A stretch of DNA of 58,935 bases from Pseudomonadota bacterium (GTDB lineage Bacteria; Pseudomonadota; Alphaproteobacteria; Rhizobiales; Rhizobiaceae): positions 1-58,935 of the forward strand of contig JAEWPB010000062.1 of the NCBI GenBank assembly GCA_023399465.1. The letters are read 5' to 3'. Position 1 is the stretch's first letter. Each line of letters starts with the position of its first letter. The translations under genes and the position numbers were made by a program. Positions 9,578 to 17,914 of the stretch are shown piece after piece. The notes beneath the pieces were generated by a model that was given only the letters and a program-made list of their open reading frames with translations, searched no databases and was not told where the DNA came from.

Positions 9578-10094
9578 GCCTTCACTCCCTGTCCGCCGGG
9601 CAACGCGCCTTGGCCAAAGAAACCGGCCGGTCCCTGGTCTCGAGCACCTTCGTCATTTTTGCGTCCAATGCGAGGAGTGTTGCCAGTCTATCGGCCTCCA
9701 ACTGCATCAGGCGATCATAACACGTCGTCCGTCGTTCGATGAGCCATACATTTCGTCGATTTACCGCGGAGACGGACAGATTGCAGCTTTGGCGCGCCCA
9801 TTTCGCCGGATCGAAGCCGCGGAATCCGCCAAATATCCCGGCGCTGCCGGACGATCCCCATAATTGCCGGAATCGCGGAGCGTCAATCAGGAGGGCCGAT
9901 CCGGCGGTCTGGGGTCCCTTGGTCGGACGGTTTCAGGTTGACCTGCGTCAATTTCGGTCGCGGGTCGAACTGATACCTTCGTTTAGGTTTCAGGCTGTGG
10001 CCTGATAGGGCATGTATGCGCGAATTTTATGCCTGCGCCGGTTCTTTGTGGAATGTGCAGGTGAAATTGGTGCCTGTTTGAAAGGAATTGGTCC
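9578..10094. other. divergent regulatory region between cydD and the CoA-transferase
   Basis: Roughly 517 bases without a believable gene. It must carry the promoters of the leftward cyd operon and the rightward CoA-transferase gene. The only clear element is the FNR-type palindrome at 9938-9951. Short open frames here have no ribosome-binding site or family resemblance. Confidence 0.6.
9938..9951. promoter_or_regulatory. FNR/FixK-type anaerobox
   Basis: TTGACCTGCGTCAA is a perfect 14-bp palindrome (TTGAC-N4-GTCAA) and fits the FnrL/FnrN/FixK consensus TTGAY-N4-RTCAA. Its centre (9944.5) lies 150 bases before the CoA-transferase start. A -10-like TGATAC at 9971-9976 would put transcription near 9984-9986, so the box would sit near -41, the class II activation position. 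It is about 360 bases from cydD, where a role is possible but less direct. Confidence 0.65.
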
Positions 10095-11585
10095 ATGTAT
10101 CGGGATCGTGTGCGTAACCACTCGTTGTGGGACCGGGTTGTATCCGCCGAGGAAGCTGCCAAACTGATCAAGGACGGCATGACGGTCGGGATGAGCGGAT
10201 TTACCCGTGCTGGCGAGGCGAAAGCTGTTCCGATGGCGCTCGCCGAGCGGGCAAAGACCGAACCGCTCAAAATCACGCTGATGACCGGAGCCTCGCTTGG
10301 CAACGATCTCGACAAGACCCTGGCTGAAGCGCATGTGTTGTCGCGGCGCATTCCCTTCCAGGCCGATCCGGCGCTACGCAAGGCGATCAATGCCGGCGAA
10401 GTGATGTTCGTCGACCAGCACCTGTCCGAGACGGTGGAAATGTTGCGCACCCGGCAGATCAAGCCGGTTGATATTGCGGTCATCGAGGCTGTGGCAATCA
10501 CCGAAAGCGGTGGCGTCGTGCCGACGACTTCGGTCGGCAACTCGGCCAGTTTCGCAATCCTCGCCGAGAAGGTCATCGTCGAGATCAACGTGTCGCAGCC
10601 GGACATGCTGGAAGGCCTGCACGATATCTACATCCCGACGCAGCGGCCTACGCGTGAGCCCATTCCGATCGTTGCGCCGGAAAGCCGCATCGGTCTGCCG
10701 TTCATTCCGATTCCGCCGGAAAAGATCGCCGCCATCGTCATCACGGAGAAGCTGGACAGTTCTTCCACGGTTCTGCCGCCGGATGACGACACCCGCTCGA
10801 TCGCCGGCCATCTGTCGGAATTCCTGCTGAACGAGGTCAAGCTCGGCCGCCTTGGCTACAATCTGCAGCCGCTGCAGGCCGGTATCGGCACCATTGCCAA
10901 TGCGGTGATGCACGGCTTCATCGACACGCCGTTCCACGATCTCAAGATGTATTCCGAGGTTCTGCAGGATTCGACCTTCGACCTGTTCGATGCCGGCAAG
11001 CTTAGCTTTGCCTCGGGATCGTCGGTTACGCTTTCTGCCGAGAAGTACAAGGAAGTGCTGCCGAAGCTGCCGGAATACAAGCAGCGGCTACTTCTGCGCC
11101 CGCAGGAAATCAGCAACCATCCGGAAGTGGTGCGCCGCCTCGGCCTGATCTGTATCAACACCGCGCTGGAGTTCGACATCTTCGGCAACGTCAACTCGAC
11201 GCATGTCGGTGGTACCCACATGATGAACGGCATCGGCGGTTCCGGCGATTTTGCCCGCAATGCCTATATGTCGGTCTTCGTCACCAAGTCGATCGCCAAG
11301 GACGGCAGGATTTCCAGCGTCGTGCCGATGGTCAGCCACGTCGATCACACCGAGCATGACGTCGATATCGTCATCACCGAAGTCGGTCTGGCGGATTTGC
11401 GCGGTCTTGCCCCGCGCGAGCGCGCGCCGGCGATCATCGCAAACTGCGTGCATCCGAATTACCGCGACGCCTTGTCGGACTATTACAAGCGCGCCTTGCA
11501 GCGCGGCGGCCACACGCCGCATGTGATCGAGGAAGCGCTTTCGTGGCACGTCGCTGCACGTGAAAAGGGTACGATGCTGCCCTGA
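10095..11585 (+). CDS. succinate/acetyl-CoA:CoA transferase (acetyl-CoA hydrolase family)
   Basis: A 496-residue class I CoA-transferase of the Cat1/AarC family. It has the GMTVGMSGFTRAGEAKAVP start of the N-terminal domain and the later FGNVNSTHVGGTHMMNGIGG block around residue 362. Glu288 in MYSEVLQDS is in the place of the catalytic glutamate of AarC-type enzymes and would form the CoA thioester. Such enzymes move CoA between succinyl-CoA, acetate and acetyl-CoA. The start has an AAGGAATTGG stretch upstream. It is a single gene closed by its own terminator, with an FNR-type box upstream that suggests oxygen-linked control. The exact acyl preference is inferred. Confidence 0.9.
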   Translation: MYRDRVRNHSLWDRVVSAEEAAKLIKDGMTVGMSGFTRAGEAKAVPMALAERAKTEPLKITLMTGASLGNDLDKTLAEAHVLSRRIPFQADPALRKAINAGEVMFVDQHLSETVEMLRTRQIKPVDIAVIEAVAITESGGVVPTTSVGNSASFAILAEKVIVEINVSQPDMLEGLHDIYIPTQRPTREPIPIVAPESRIGLPFIPIPPEKIAAIVITEKLDSSSTVLPPDDDTRSIAGHLSEFLLNEVKLGRLGYNLQPLQAGIGTIANAVMHGFIDTPFHDLKMYSEVLQDSTFDLFDAGKLSFASGSSVTLSAEKYKEVLPKLPEYKQRLLLRPQEISNHPEVVRRLGLICINTALEFDIFGNVNSTHVGGTHMMNGIGGSGDFARNAYMSVFVTKSIAKDGRISSVVPMVSHVDHTEHDVDIVITEVGLADLRGLAPRERAPAIIANCVHPNYRDALSDYYKRALQRGGHTPHVIEEALSWHVAAREKGTMLP

Positions 11586-11612
11586 CGCCGGTTCCGTAAG
11601 GAGCAAAACGAT

Positions 11613-11643
11613 GCCGGGCCTTCTTTTGGCCCGGCTTTTTTTG
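11613..11643 (+). terminator. rho-independent terminator of the CoA-transferase gene
   Basis: Perfect 8-bp stem GCCGGGCC / GGCCCGGC (11613-11620 with 11628-11635), 7-base loop and eight T residues, 28 bases after the stop codon. Confidence 0.9.
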
Positions 11644-11696
11644 TTTTAACGTCCCCTGCATTTGACTGAATGAAAATTGCGTGGCCGCGATGATCG

Positions 11697-13097
11697 GTGT
11701 GTTGCGTGATGGTGTGGCGTATGGAGCGATCTTTGCAGGTAACCGTTGTTGATCGAAAGTTTCGCTGGCGCTCCGATCGAATCGTGAGAATTGGCCGAAA
11801 TGCGGTGATCGGGCTAGCGGTCCTGGCGATAGCCGGCTGCGGCGGCAGACCGATCGGGGTCATGGCGCCAAGCAATGCGGCGGTGCCGGCGGGTGTTTCC
11901 GAAGTCGATCTCCTGGTCGCCACAACCCGCCAGCCGGATACCGACCGGGCGATCCTGTTTTCCGGAGAACGCGGCAGCGACCTGAAAATGGACTCGGTCA
12001 CTGTCTCGATCCCGCCCGCCGCCAATCGCACCATTGGTCAGGTGCAGTGGCCCTCGCGGCTCCCCGGTGATCCCTACAAGGACTTCACCACGGTCAGCGT
12101 CCAATCGCTTCCGACCGCCAAGGATGCCCGCCGGTGGCTCGGCCAGAACCTGCCGAAGACCCGCCGGGTGATGGTGTTCGTCCACGGCTTCAATAATCGC
12201 TATGAAGATGCGGTCTATCGCTTTGCCCAGATTGTCCACGATTCCGGGGCCGATGTCGCGCCGGTGATTTTCACCTGGCCGTCTCGCGCCAGCATTTTCG
12301 ACTACAACTACGACAAGGAAAGCACCAACTATTCGCGCGATGCCCTCGAAGAACTGCTTCGCGAGATCGCCAAGGATCCCAAGGTTGGCGAGGTGACCGT
12401 GATGGCTCATTCGATGGGGACATGGCTGGCTGTCGAGGCGCTGCGCCAGATGGCGATCCGCGATGGCCGGGTTGCGCGGAAGATCCAGAACGTCATTCTT
12501 GCCTCGCCGGACCTCGATGTCGACGTGTTCGGCCGCCAGATTGCTGCGATCGGAAAGTCCAAGCCGAACATCACCCTGTTCGTTTCGCGGGACGACCGCG
12601 CGCTCGGCCTCTCGCGTCGCATTTCCGGCAATGTCGATCGCCTCGGCCAGGTCAATCCGGCGCAGGAGCCATACCGCACACAGTTCGAGAATGCCGGCAT
12701 CACGGTTATCGACCTGACCAAGCTGCAATCCGGCGACAAGCTGAACCACGGGAAGTTCGCCGAAAGCCCGGAGGTGGTGCAACTGATCGGCCAGCGGCTG
12801 GTGTCCGGCCAGCCGATCACCGACTCCAAGGTAGGGCTCGGCGATGCGTTCGGAGCGGTTGCCATCGGTGCGGCGCAGACCGTCGGCAGCGCGGCGGGCG
12901 TCGCGGTCAGTGCGCCGATCGCCATCTTCGATCCCAACACGCGACGCAATTATGATGGTCAACTCCAGCGCTTCGGCCGGTCGATGGAAAACACGGTCGG
13001 CTCGGTCGGGGACACCATGACGACCGTCGGCAGCGGTGTCGGCGATGTCGTCGGGGCACCGGGCGGACAACCGCCACCGAAAAAAACCGCGCGGTGA
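11697..13097 (+). CDS. alpha/beta hydrolase lipoprotein (DUF900)
   Basis: A DUF900-type alpha/beta hydrolase anchored as a lipoprotein. The lipobox is LAIAGC, reached after a hydrophobic stretch. The catalytic core has the oxyanion region VMVFVHGFNNRYEDA, the nucleophile elbow AHSMGTW (Ser239 counting from 11697) and the ILASPDLDVDVF strand. The C-terminal 90 residues are low-complexity and Gly/Val-rich, then end in a proline-lysine tail. Substrate is unknown. The start is uncertain: 11697 leaves an unusually long 47-residue lead before the lipobox Cys, while an in-frame GTG at 11784 would give a normal lipoprotein signal, but neither has a clear ribosome-binding site. Confidence 0.85.
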   Translation: MCCVMVWRMERSLQVTVVDRKFRWRSDRIVRIGRNAVIGLAVLAIAGCGGRPIGVMAPSNAAVPAGVSEVDLLVATTRQPDTDRAILFSGERGSDLKMDSVTVSIPPAANRTIGQVQWPSRLPGDPYKDFTTVSVQSLPTAKDARRWLGQNLPKTRRVMVFVHGFNNRYEDAVYRFAQIVHDSGADVAPVIFTWPSRASIFDYNYDKESTNYSRDALEELLREIAKDPKVGEVTVMAHSMGTWLAVEALRQMAIRDGRVARKIQNVILASPDLDVDVFGRQIAAIGKSKPNITLFVSRDDRALGLSRRISGNVDRLGQVNPAQEPYRTQFENAGITVIDLTKLQSGDKLNHGKFAESPEVVQLIGQRLVSGQPITDSKVGLGDAFGAVAIGAAQTVGSAAGVAVSAPIAIFDPNTRRNYDGQLQRFGRSMENTVGSVGDTMTTVGSGVGDVVGAPGGQPPPKKTAR

Positions 13098-13149
13098 GCG
13101 GAGCGGATTTCGCGTGGGAGGGCGTCAGCGATAGCGGACGCCCAAGCGG

Positions 13150-14082
13150 CTAGATCGCCTTGCGGTGGATGACTGGAGCTGTTCCGCTATCATCTTTTCT
13201 CAACTCGAGGCCCTGGACGATGCTCGTCTGCGGTTCCTCGGCGGGTGAACGCCTTACCAGTGCCCGGCGCAGTTCGTCATATTTCTGCGCGCCAAAGGCA
13301 TCGCCCTTCAGCGCAGCCGCACGATACATCACCGCTGCGGCAGCAATGTTTCTCGGGGTGCCTTCACCGCCCTCGAGCATGAGGCCGAAATTGATCATCG
13401 CGTCGACATTGCCGCGGGCGGCGGCGATATTGTACCAGCCGATCGCCTTGGCGTTGTCTTCCGGCACGATCTTGCCCTCATCATAGATGACGCCGAGATT
13501 GTAGGCGGCGAGATCGTAACCCTGCAATGAGGCGCGCGTGAACCAGCGGATCGCCAGGTCGCCATTGACCGCCGTCCCGTTGCCGTCGCGATAGGCTACC
13601 CCGAGATTGTAGGCGCCAAGCGCGTTGCCCTTTTCGGCAGCGTGCTTGTAATGCAGGAACTCCTGCTCGGAATTGCCCATGCGCCCGGCAAGGACCCCGA
13701 GATGGACGAGGGCAATCGCATAGCCGGCCTCGGCGGCCTGACTGTAGAGCGCCACGGCTTCGGTGATATTCCCGGCGCGATCCTCTGCGCGGGCAAGCTG
13801 GAAGGCAAGGCGCGGATCGTTCGAAAGGTGCAAGGCTGCGGAACACGCGGCGATGGCCGCATCCACGTCGATGGCGCGGGCGTCGACGGGGTCGAAGCTC
13901 CGGTTGCGCTCGCCGTCATGCCGGCTTCCGGCAAGCCGGTCGCAGTCGTTGGCAACCGATGGACGGGGGGCTGCGGCAAACGCCATGGGTGCCAAAACAG
14001 TGCCGATCAGGGCAATCAGCCCTGCCAATTTGTATACCTGAAATCTGAAGTCGGCAGTACGGAGAACCAGTGAAGCATACAT
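13150..14082 (-). CDS. exported Sel1-repeat (TPR-like) protein
   Basis: A 310-residue protein with an N-terminal signal/anchor (FQVYKLAGLIALIGTVLAPM then AFAAA) followed by at least four Sel1-like repeats, for example AYNLGVAYRDGNGTAVNGDL and AYNLGVIYDEGKIVPEDNA. Sel1 repeats form helical solenoids that mediate protein contacts; in rhizobia such proteins (ExoR-like and others) are often periplasmic. The start at 14082 is chosen for a GGAGGAAG site 5 bases upstream. It lies downstream of the CHASE2-cyclase gene on the same strand, 165 bases apart, so a link is possible but unproven. Confidence 0.85.
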   Translation of the reverse strand: MYASLVLRTADFRFQVYKLAGLIALIGTVLAPMAFAAAPRPSVANDCDRLAGSRHDGERNRSFDPVDARAIDVDAAIAACSAALHLSNDPRLAFQLARAEDRAGNITEAVALYSQAAEAGYAIALVHLGVLAGRMGNSEQEFLHYKHAAEKGNALGAYNLGVAYRDGNGTAVNGDLAIRWFTRASLQGYDLAAYNLGVIYDEGKIVPEDNAKAIGWYNIAAARGNVDAMINFGLMLEGGEGTPRNIAAAAVMYRAAALKGDAFGAQKYDELRRALVRRSPAEEPQTSIVQGLELRKDDSGTAPVIHRKAI

Positions 14083-14247
14083 GACTTCCTCCGGGATCTG
14101 CTTGGGACGAGATATTACCATGTTCTAAAGAACGTGCGAGTCGTAACATGGTTCGCGAGGAACAATTTTTGCGATTGACAACTTGGGCAGTACCCGTTGG
14201 GAGCGTTGGTGCCGCTCGCATTCGCGAAGCTGTGCCAGCGTCCGCCC

Positions 14248-16122
14248 CTAGCGTCGGCCGCCATTGCCGTTCGGGAGCGGAGTGAAAAGTTCGAGCCGGC
14301 CATAGCCACGGATTTCGTGCGCTCCGAGCCGGTGCAACGGCATGGCGGCTGCACGGCCGGCCTGCGGACCGATGCAGATGCTCGTGCCGAGAAGCTTGTT
14401 CACTTCCAGTAGCCGCGCGGCAATGTTGATGGCATCGCCATAGGCGGCGTAGTCGAGCTTGTCGCCGCGTCCGGCCTCGCCGAGCAGAACCGGTCCGGTT
14501 TCGATGCCGATGCGGGTCCGGCCGAAGGCGCTGTCGAGGAAGGGGTGGCGATGACGCAGGCCTTCGCTGATCCGCACGATCGCCTGGGCGCATTCGATGG
14601 CGCGCGTGACGTGGCCCTCAAGGTCGCCCGGGGCGTTGAACAACGCATAGACTCCGTCGCCGACGATCTTGTCGACCATGCCGCCATGGCGATGGATCGC
14701 GGACGTGACCTCGGCCAAATAGGCATCGAGCATGTCGATGAGGTCGCGACGGCTCGTCGTCCGGGTGAGCGCGGAAAAGCTCTCGATGTCGGTGGTCATC
14801 GCGGTCACCAGCCGCTCCTCTCCCGCGAGCTTTTCCAGGTTCGGCGTATCGAGATAGCGGTCGACGACGGCTTGCGGCAAGAATTGTGCGAAGTGGCGGC
14901 GTGCGAGGGCTTCTGTCCTGCGTACCTCGGCGAATTGTGCTGTGCTAGCGACCAGAAGCACGAAGACAAGTGCAAGGGCTACGGAGAAACCGTCGGTGAG
15001 AACCGCGGTGGTGGCGTAGATCAGGTAGGCGCCGAACAGCGTTGCCGCGATTGTGGCGATACCGAAAAGCGCCGTTGCCACCGGTTTCATCTGCGGTGCG
15101 GCAAGCGAGATCGCGATCCCCGCTAGCAGCACGTAGATCGCTTCGAAGGGGATGATGCGGGCGGGCCGAAGGGGATTGGAGCTGGTCATCAGTCCGTTGG
15201 CGAAATCGGCGTGGATCTGCACCGAGGGTTCGAGCGGCATGGAGGCGCTCGGGCGCAGGCTGCCCCCGGTCGCCGGATTGCTGCTGCCGATGAACAGGAT
15301 CTTGCCCGTCAGCCGTTCGGGGGGCACCTTTCCGGCAAGGATGTCGCCCGCCGAAATCGTGCGATCGGCTATGGCACCGGCATCGCTGGCGATAAAGCGG
15401 ATTTCGCCGTTTTCCTCGAGATTGACGGTCAGCGTGCCGAGGCGAAGGCGGAGCGGCGTGCCGCCGAGGATGGGCGTGCTCACTTTCAGTCCGAGCCGCA
15501 CCGCCTCGATCGCCAGTGCTGGATAGGCATCGTTGCCGAGGATGGCGTAAGCCTCGACACGGCGGGTACGGGCATCATCGTCGCCGAGCAGAAAGGTGGC
15601 CGCCGTGGAGGTGGCGCGGGTTTCGAAGATCGGGCAGGCACCCTCCGCTCCGTCAATGAGCCAGTTTGCCGGTGGCTGGAACGGATGCAGGATCGCAAGC
15701 GGCGGCTTCGGCTGCGGCGGCGTGCCGCCATCTTCGCCGATCAGGAAGCCCAGGACTGTGGGCGTGTCGTCCAGTACCGAGGCGAGCGACTGGTTCTCGA
15801 GAAGCGTGGGATCGCAATTGCCGCTGAACACCAGGTCGAAGGCAATCACCGCTGGATCGGTATCGACAAGGCGCCGGACGAGTTCCGTGGTCTGCGGGCG
15901 GTGCCAGCCGCCGGCTAACGCTTCCTGGCTCTCACGGTCGATGTCGATGACGACGATATCACTGGAAATCGGGTGCGGTCCCCATTGCGTCAACGCATCG
16001 AAGAACAGTTCCCTCGGCCGCTCGAGCATCCATTGCGGAATGAGCAGCAGGGTGAGGGCAGCCAGCAGTGTCGCGGCAATCCCCCACTGGACAGGCCGAA
16101 TGAAAGGTGGCCGGAAAACCAT
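14248..16122 (-). CDS. CHASE2-domain adenylate/guanylate cyclase
   Basis: A 624-residue membrane cyclase. One helix at about residues 13-30 leads into an extracytoplasmic CHASE2 sensor (DIVVIDIDRESQEALAGGWH, then AVIAFDLVFSG and GKILFIGSSNPA). Three further helices follow near residues 325-400. The class III cyclase domain occupies about 435-590, with metal-binding aspartates Asp445 (MTTDIESFS) and Asp489 (VGDGVYALFN), and the GDAINIAARLLE block containing the catalytic Asn and Arg. All core residues are present, so it should be active, probably making cAMP from an unknown periplasmic cue. The substrate base is inferred from family. Confidence 0.93.
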   Translation of the reverse strand: MVFRPPFIRPVQWGIAATLLAALTLLLIPQWMLERPRELFFDALTQWGPHPISSDIVVIDIDRESQEALAGGWHRPQTTELVRRLVDTDPAVIAFDLVFSGNCDPTLLENQSLASVLDDTPTVLGFLIGEDGGTPPQPKPPLAILHPFQPPANWLIDGAEGACPIFETRATSTAATFLLGDDDARTRRVEAYAILGNDAYPALAIEAVRLGLKVSTPILGGTPLRLRLGTLTVNLEENGEIRFIASDAGAIADRTISAGDILAGKVPPERLTGKILFIGSSNPATGGSLRPSASMPLEPSVQIHADFANGLMTSSNPLRPARIIPFEAIYVLLAGIAISLAAPQMKPVATALFGIATIAATLFGAYLIYATTAVLTDGFSVALALVFVLLVASTAQFAEVRRTEALARRHFAQFLPQAVVDRYLDTPNLEKLAGEERLVTAMTTDIESFSALTRTTSRRDLIDMLDAYLAEVTSAIHRHGGMVDKIVGDGVYALFNAPGDLEGHVTRAIECAQAIVRISEGLRHRHPFLDSAFGRTRIGIETGPVLLGEAGRGDKLDYAAYGDAINIAARLLEVNKLLGTSICIGPQAGRAAAMPLHRLGAHEIRGYGRLELFTPLPNGNGGRR

Positions 16123-16443
16123 GGCGCAGGTCTACCGATAGCCGTGGCCCTGTGTTGCCTGGCCGAGGATCGGGCCGAGGTTCATGGCGGCCTTCGATGG
16201 CGCAAAATTCCGGCGTGTTGTCGTGACAGGTTTCATGCAATGCCCTTCCTTCGAACGGAACAGGATCATCTGCGAGCATGATGTTCGCCGACTAGGGCGC
16301 GGCTGGCAATAGCCAGGGCCGGAAGGAGAGGGATGGTCGGAGCGGCCTCGATCAATGGGGGTAGATGACGCCCCTGCGCGGTATGATATTGCTGCAAGGC
16401 CATGGTGATCGCTTGCGGAAACCAGGTCCGGGCCAGCAGCGGA
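16123..16443. other. intergenic region between frcR and the cyclase gene, no gene seen
   Basis: About 320 bases. It lies downstream of the frcR stop and upstream of the cyclase, both on the minus strand. No frame has convincing coding character and I see no strong terminator. The cyclase promoter is presumably here. Confidence 0.5.
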
Positions 16444-17691
16444 TCAGCTGTCCTCAGCGTTGCCGATGTCCTTGAACAGCACGTTCTGATCAATCAGGTA
16501 GCGGGCGAAAATCGGCAGGCTCGCGCCACCGATGGCCCGGGCCTGGGCGCCGACCATGCCTTCCAGAATGTCGGGCATGACGACCCCTTGAAGATCCATC
16601 CTGCCGAGCGCGACCAGCGTGGCGCTGACCAGGCGGGCGCGCACCTGCGGCGGAAAACCGCCATCGATCACGGCCGCCGAGAAGTCGATGATCGAGGCAG
16701 CGGCAACGATTGCCTGGGCGAGCGCTCCGGCCGCGTCCTGGATCCAGGTTTCGAGCGGCGCGCCGAAATCCATCCATTCGTTTGCCGAGTACCACAACGG
16801 CTTCGGATCGATGCCGTTTTCCTTCAGCAGGTTCTCGAGAACGAAGATCGAGGCGATCTCGAGAAGCTGCCGGGTATCACCCATCTTGTCGCGGACGGGG
16901 AGCGGCCCGATGGCGCCGGCCGTGCCCGTGCGGCCGGTGAACACCGACGAATTCAGCACGATGCCGCCGCCGATGAACGAGCCGATGTAGAAATAGACGA
17001 AGTCCGGATAGTTGGAGCCGAGGCCGAAAACGAGTTCGGCGCCGCAGGCGCTGGTCGCATCGTTCTGCAGGTAGACCGGATAGGGAACGGTGGCCTGCAA
17101 CTCGCCATGAAGGTCGAAATTGCGCCAGACGTCCATGGCGTGTTCAGGTGCTCCGACCTGGGGCGCCCAGTTCCACAGTTCGAATGGCGTGGCGATCCCG
17201 ATGCCGGCGACCCGTTCGCGCTGCACCGGGTCGATCTGCGCTTCCAGTTCGGCAAGCCCGGCGACGACGAAGTCGAGGATGTTATCAGGAAGCGGATAGG
17301 CATAGGTCCGATGAAGCTGCAGCCGGATATTGCCGACGAAATCCATCAGCACCAGGTCGGCGCTGCGGCGGCCGATCTTGACGCCGAACGAGAACACCGC
17401 GTCGGGATTGAGGTGCATGGGGACGGAAGGCTGGCCGACGCGGCCGCGCACCGGTTCGCCGCGGCTGAGCAACCCGTCCTTTTCCAGCGCCCGCATGATA
17501 ACCGAGACGGTCTGCGCGGAAAGGCCCGTGCGCCGGGTGATCTCCGCCTTGGACTGGCTGCCGTGGCGACGCACCAGCGACAGTACCAGCCGCTCGTTGT
17601 AGGCACGCACGCGCACCTGATTGGCGCCGCCTGCGGAATCGACGATCTGCAACGGTACAGACGTGCCAGACGCGTCGTCGGTTGACACCAT
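16444..17691 (-). CDS. frcR: ROK-family transcriptional regulator of the fructose operon
   Basis: A 415-residue regulator with an N-terminal winged helix-turn-helix (LVRRHGSQSKAEITRRTGLS then AQTVSVIMRALEKDGLL, about residues 28-70) and a ROK sugar-binding domain. The ATP-binding DxGxT motif of ROK kinases is replaced by FGVKIGRRSADLVL, so it is a sensor, not a kinase. The start has a GGAGGAG site 7 bases upstream. It is divergent from frcBCAK, with about 220 bases between, the layout of the fructose-uptake locus in Sinorhizobium. It is expected to repress frcB in the absence of the sugar. The name follows from position and family. Confidence 0.8.
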   Translation of the reverse strand: MVSTDDASGTSVPLQIVDSAGGANQVRVRAYNERLVLSLVRRHGSQSKAEITRRTGLSAQTVSVIMRALEKDGLLSRGEPVRGRVGQPSVPMHLNPDAVFSFGVKIGRRSADLVLMDFVGNIRLQLHRTYAYPLPDNILDFVVAGLAELEAQIDPVQRERVAGIGIATPFELWNWAPQVGAPEHAMDVWRNFDLHGELQATVPYPVYLQNDATSACGAELVFGLGSNYPDFVYFYIGSFIGGGIVLNSSVFTGRTGTAGAIGPLPVRDKMGDTRQLLEIASIFVLENLLKENGIDPKPLWYSANEWMDFGAPLETWIQDAAGALAQAIVAAASIIDFSAAVIDGGFPPQVRARLVSATLVALGRMDLQGVVMPDILEGMVGAQARAIGGASLPIFARYLIDQNVLFKDIGNAEDS

Positions 17692-17750
17692 GGCCTACTC
17701 CTCCCTGCTGCATGCTTGTTGTTTTCATCGAGTATGCAGGTTTCGATTAA

Positions 17751-17764
17751 TAATTCAATTGGAT
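17751..17764. promoter_or_regulatory. candidate FrcR operator
   Basis: AATTCAATTGGATT is a near-perfect 14-bp palindrome (12 of 14 positions symmetric) around CAATTG. It lies in the AT-rich segment just upstream of the frcB promoter and between the two divergent genes. ROK repressors often bind AT-rich palindromes. Assignment is inference. Confidence 0.35.
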
Positions 17765-17771
17765 TTATTTA

Positions 17772-17800
17772 TTGACAGGCGGAAATGAATGGTGCCTAAT
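17772..17800 (+). promoter_or_regulatory. predicted sigma-70 promoter of frcBCAK
   Basis: TTGACA at 17772-17777, 17-base spacer, then CCTAAT at 17795-17800. The -35 is a perfect match and the spacing is ideal. Transcription would start near 17807, giving a leader of about 108 bases before frcB. Confidence 0.6.
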
Positions 17801-17914
17801 TCCAGCCGTGGACGGCACAGGCTTGGAGGAGCCGTAGCGCCATCCATCAGGAAATCTGTGCCGCATGCATGACAGCTGGCCTTCGGGTCATCGAAATTTC
17901 CTTGGGAGGATTAA

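Noticed and set aside
9739..10005. Small plus-strand frame (88 codons) upstream of the CoA-transferase
   Set aside because: No ribosome-binding site or family resemblance, and it overlaps the FNR-type box.
13120..13143. Inverted repeat GGGCGTC/GACGCCC after the lipoprotein hydrolase as a terminator
   Set aside because: The loop is 10 bases and no T-tract follows on either strand.
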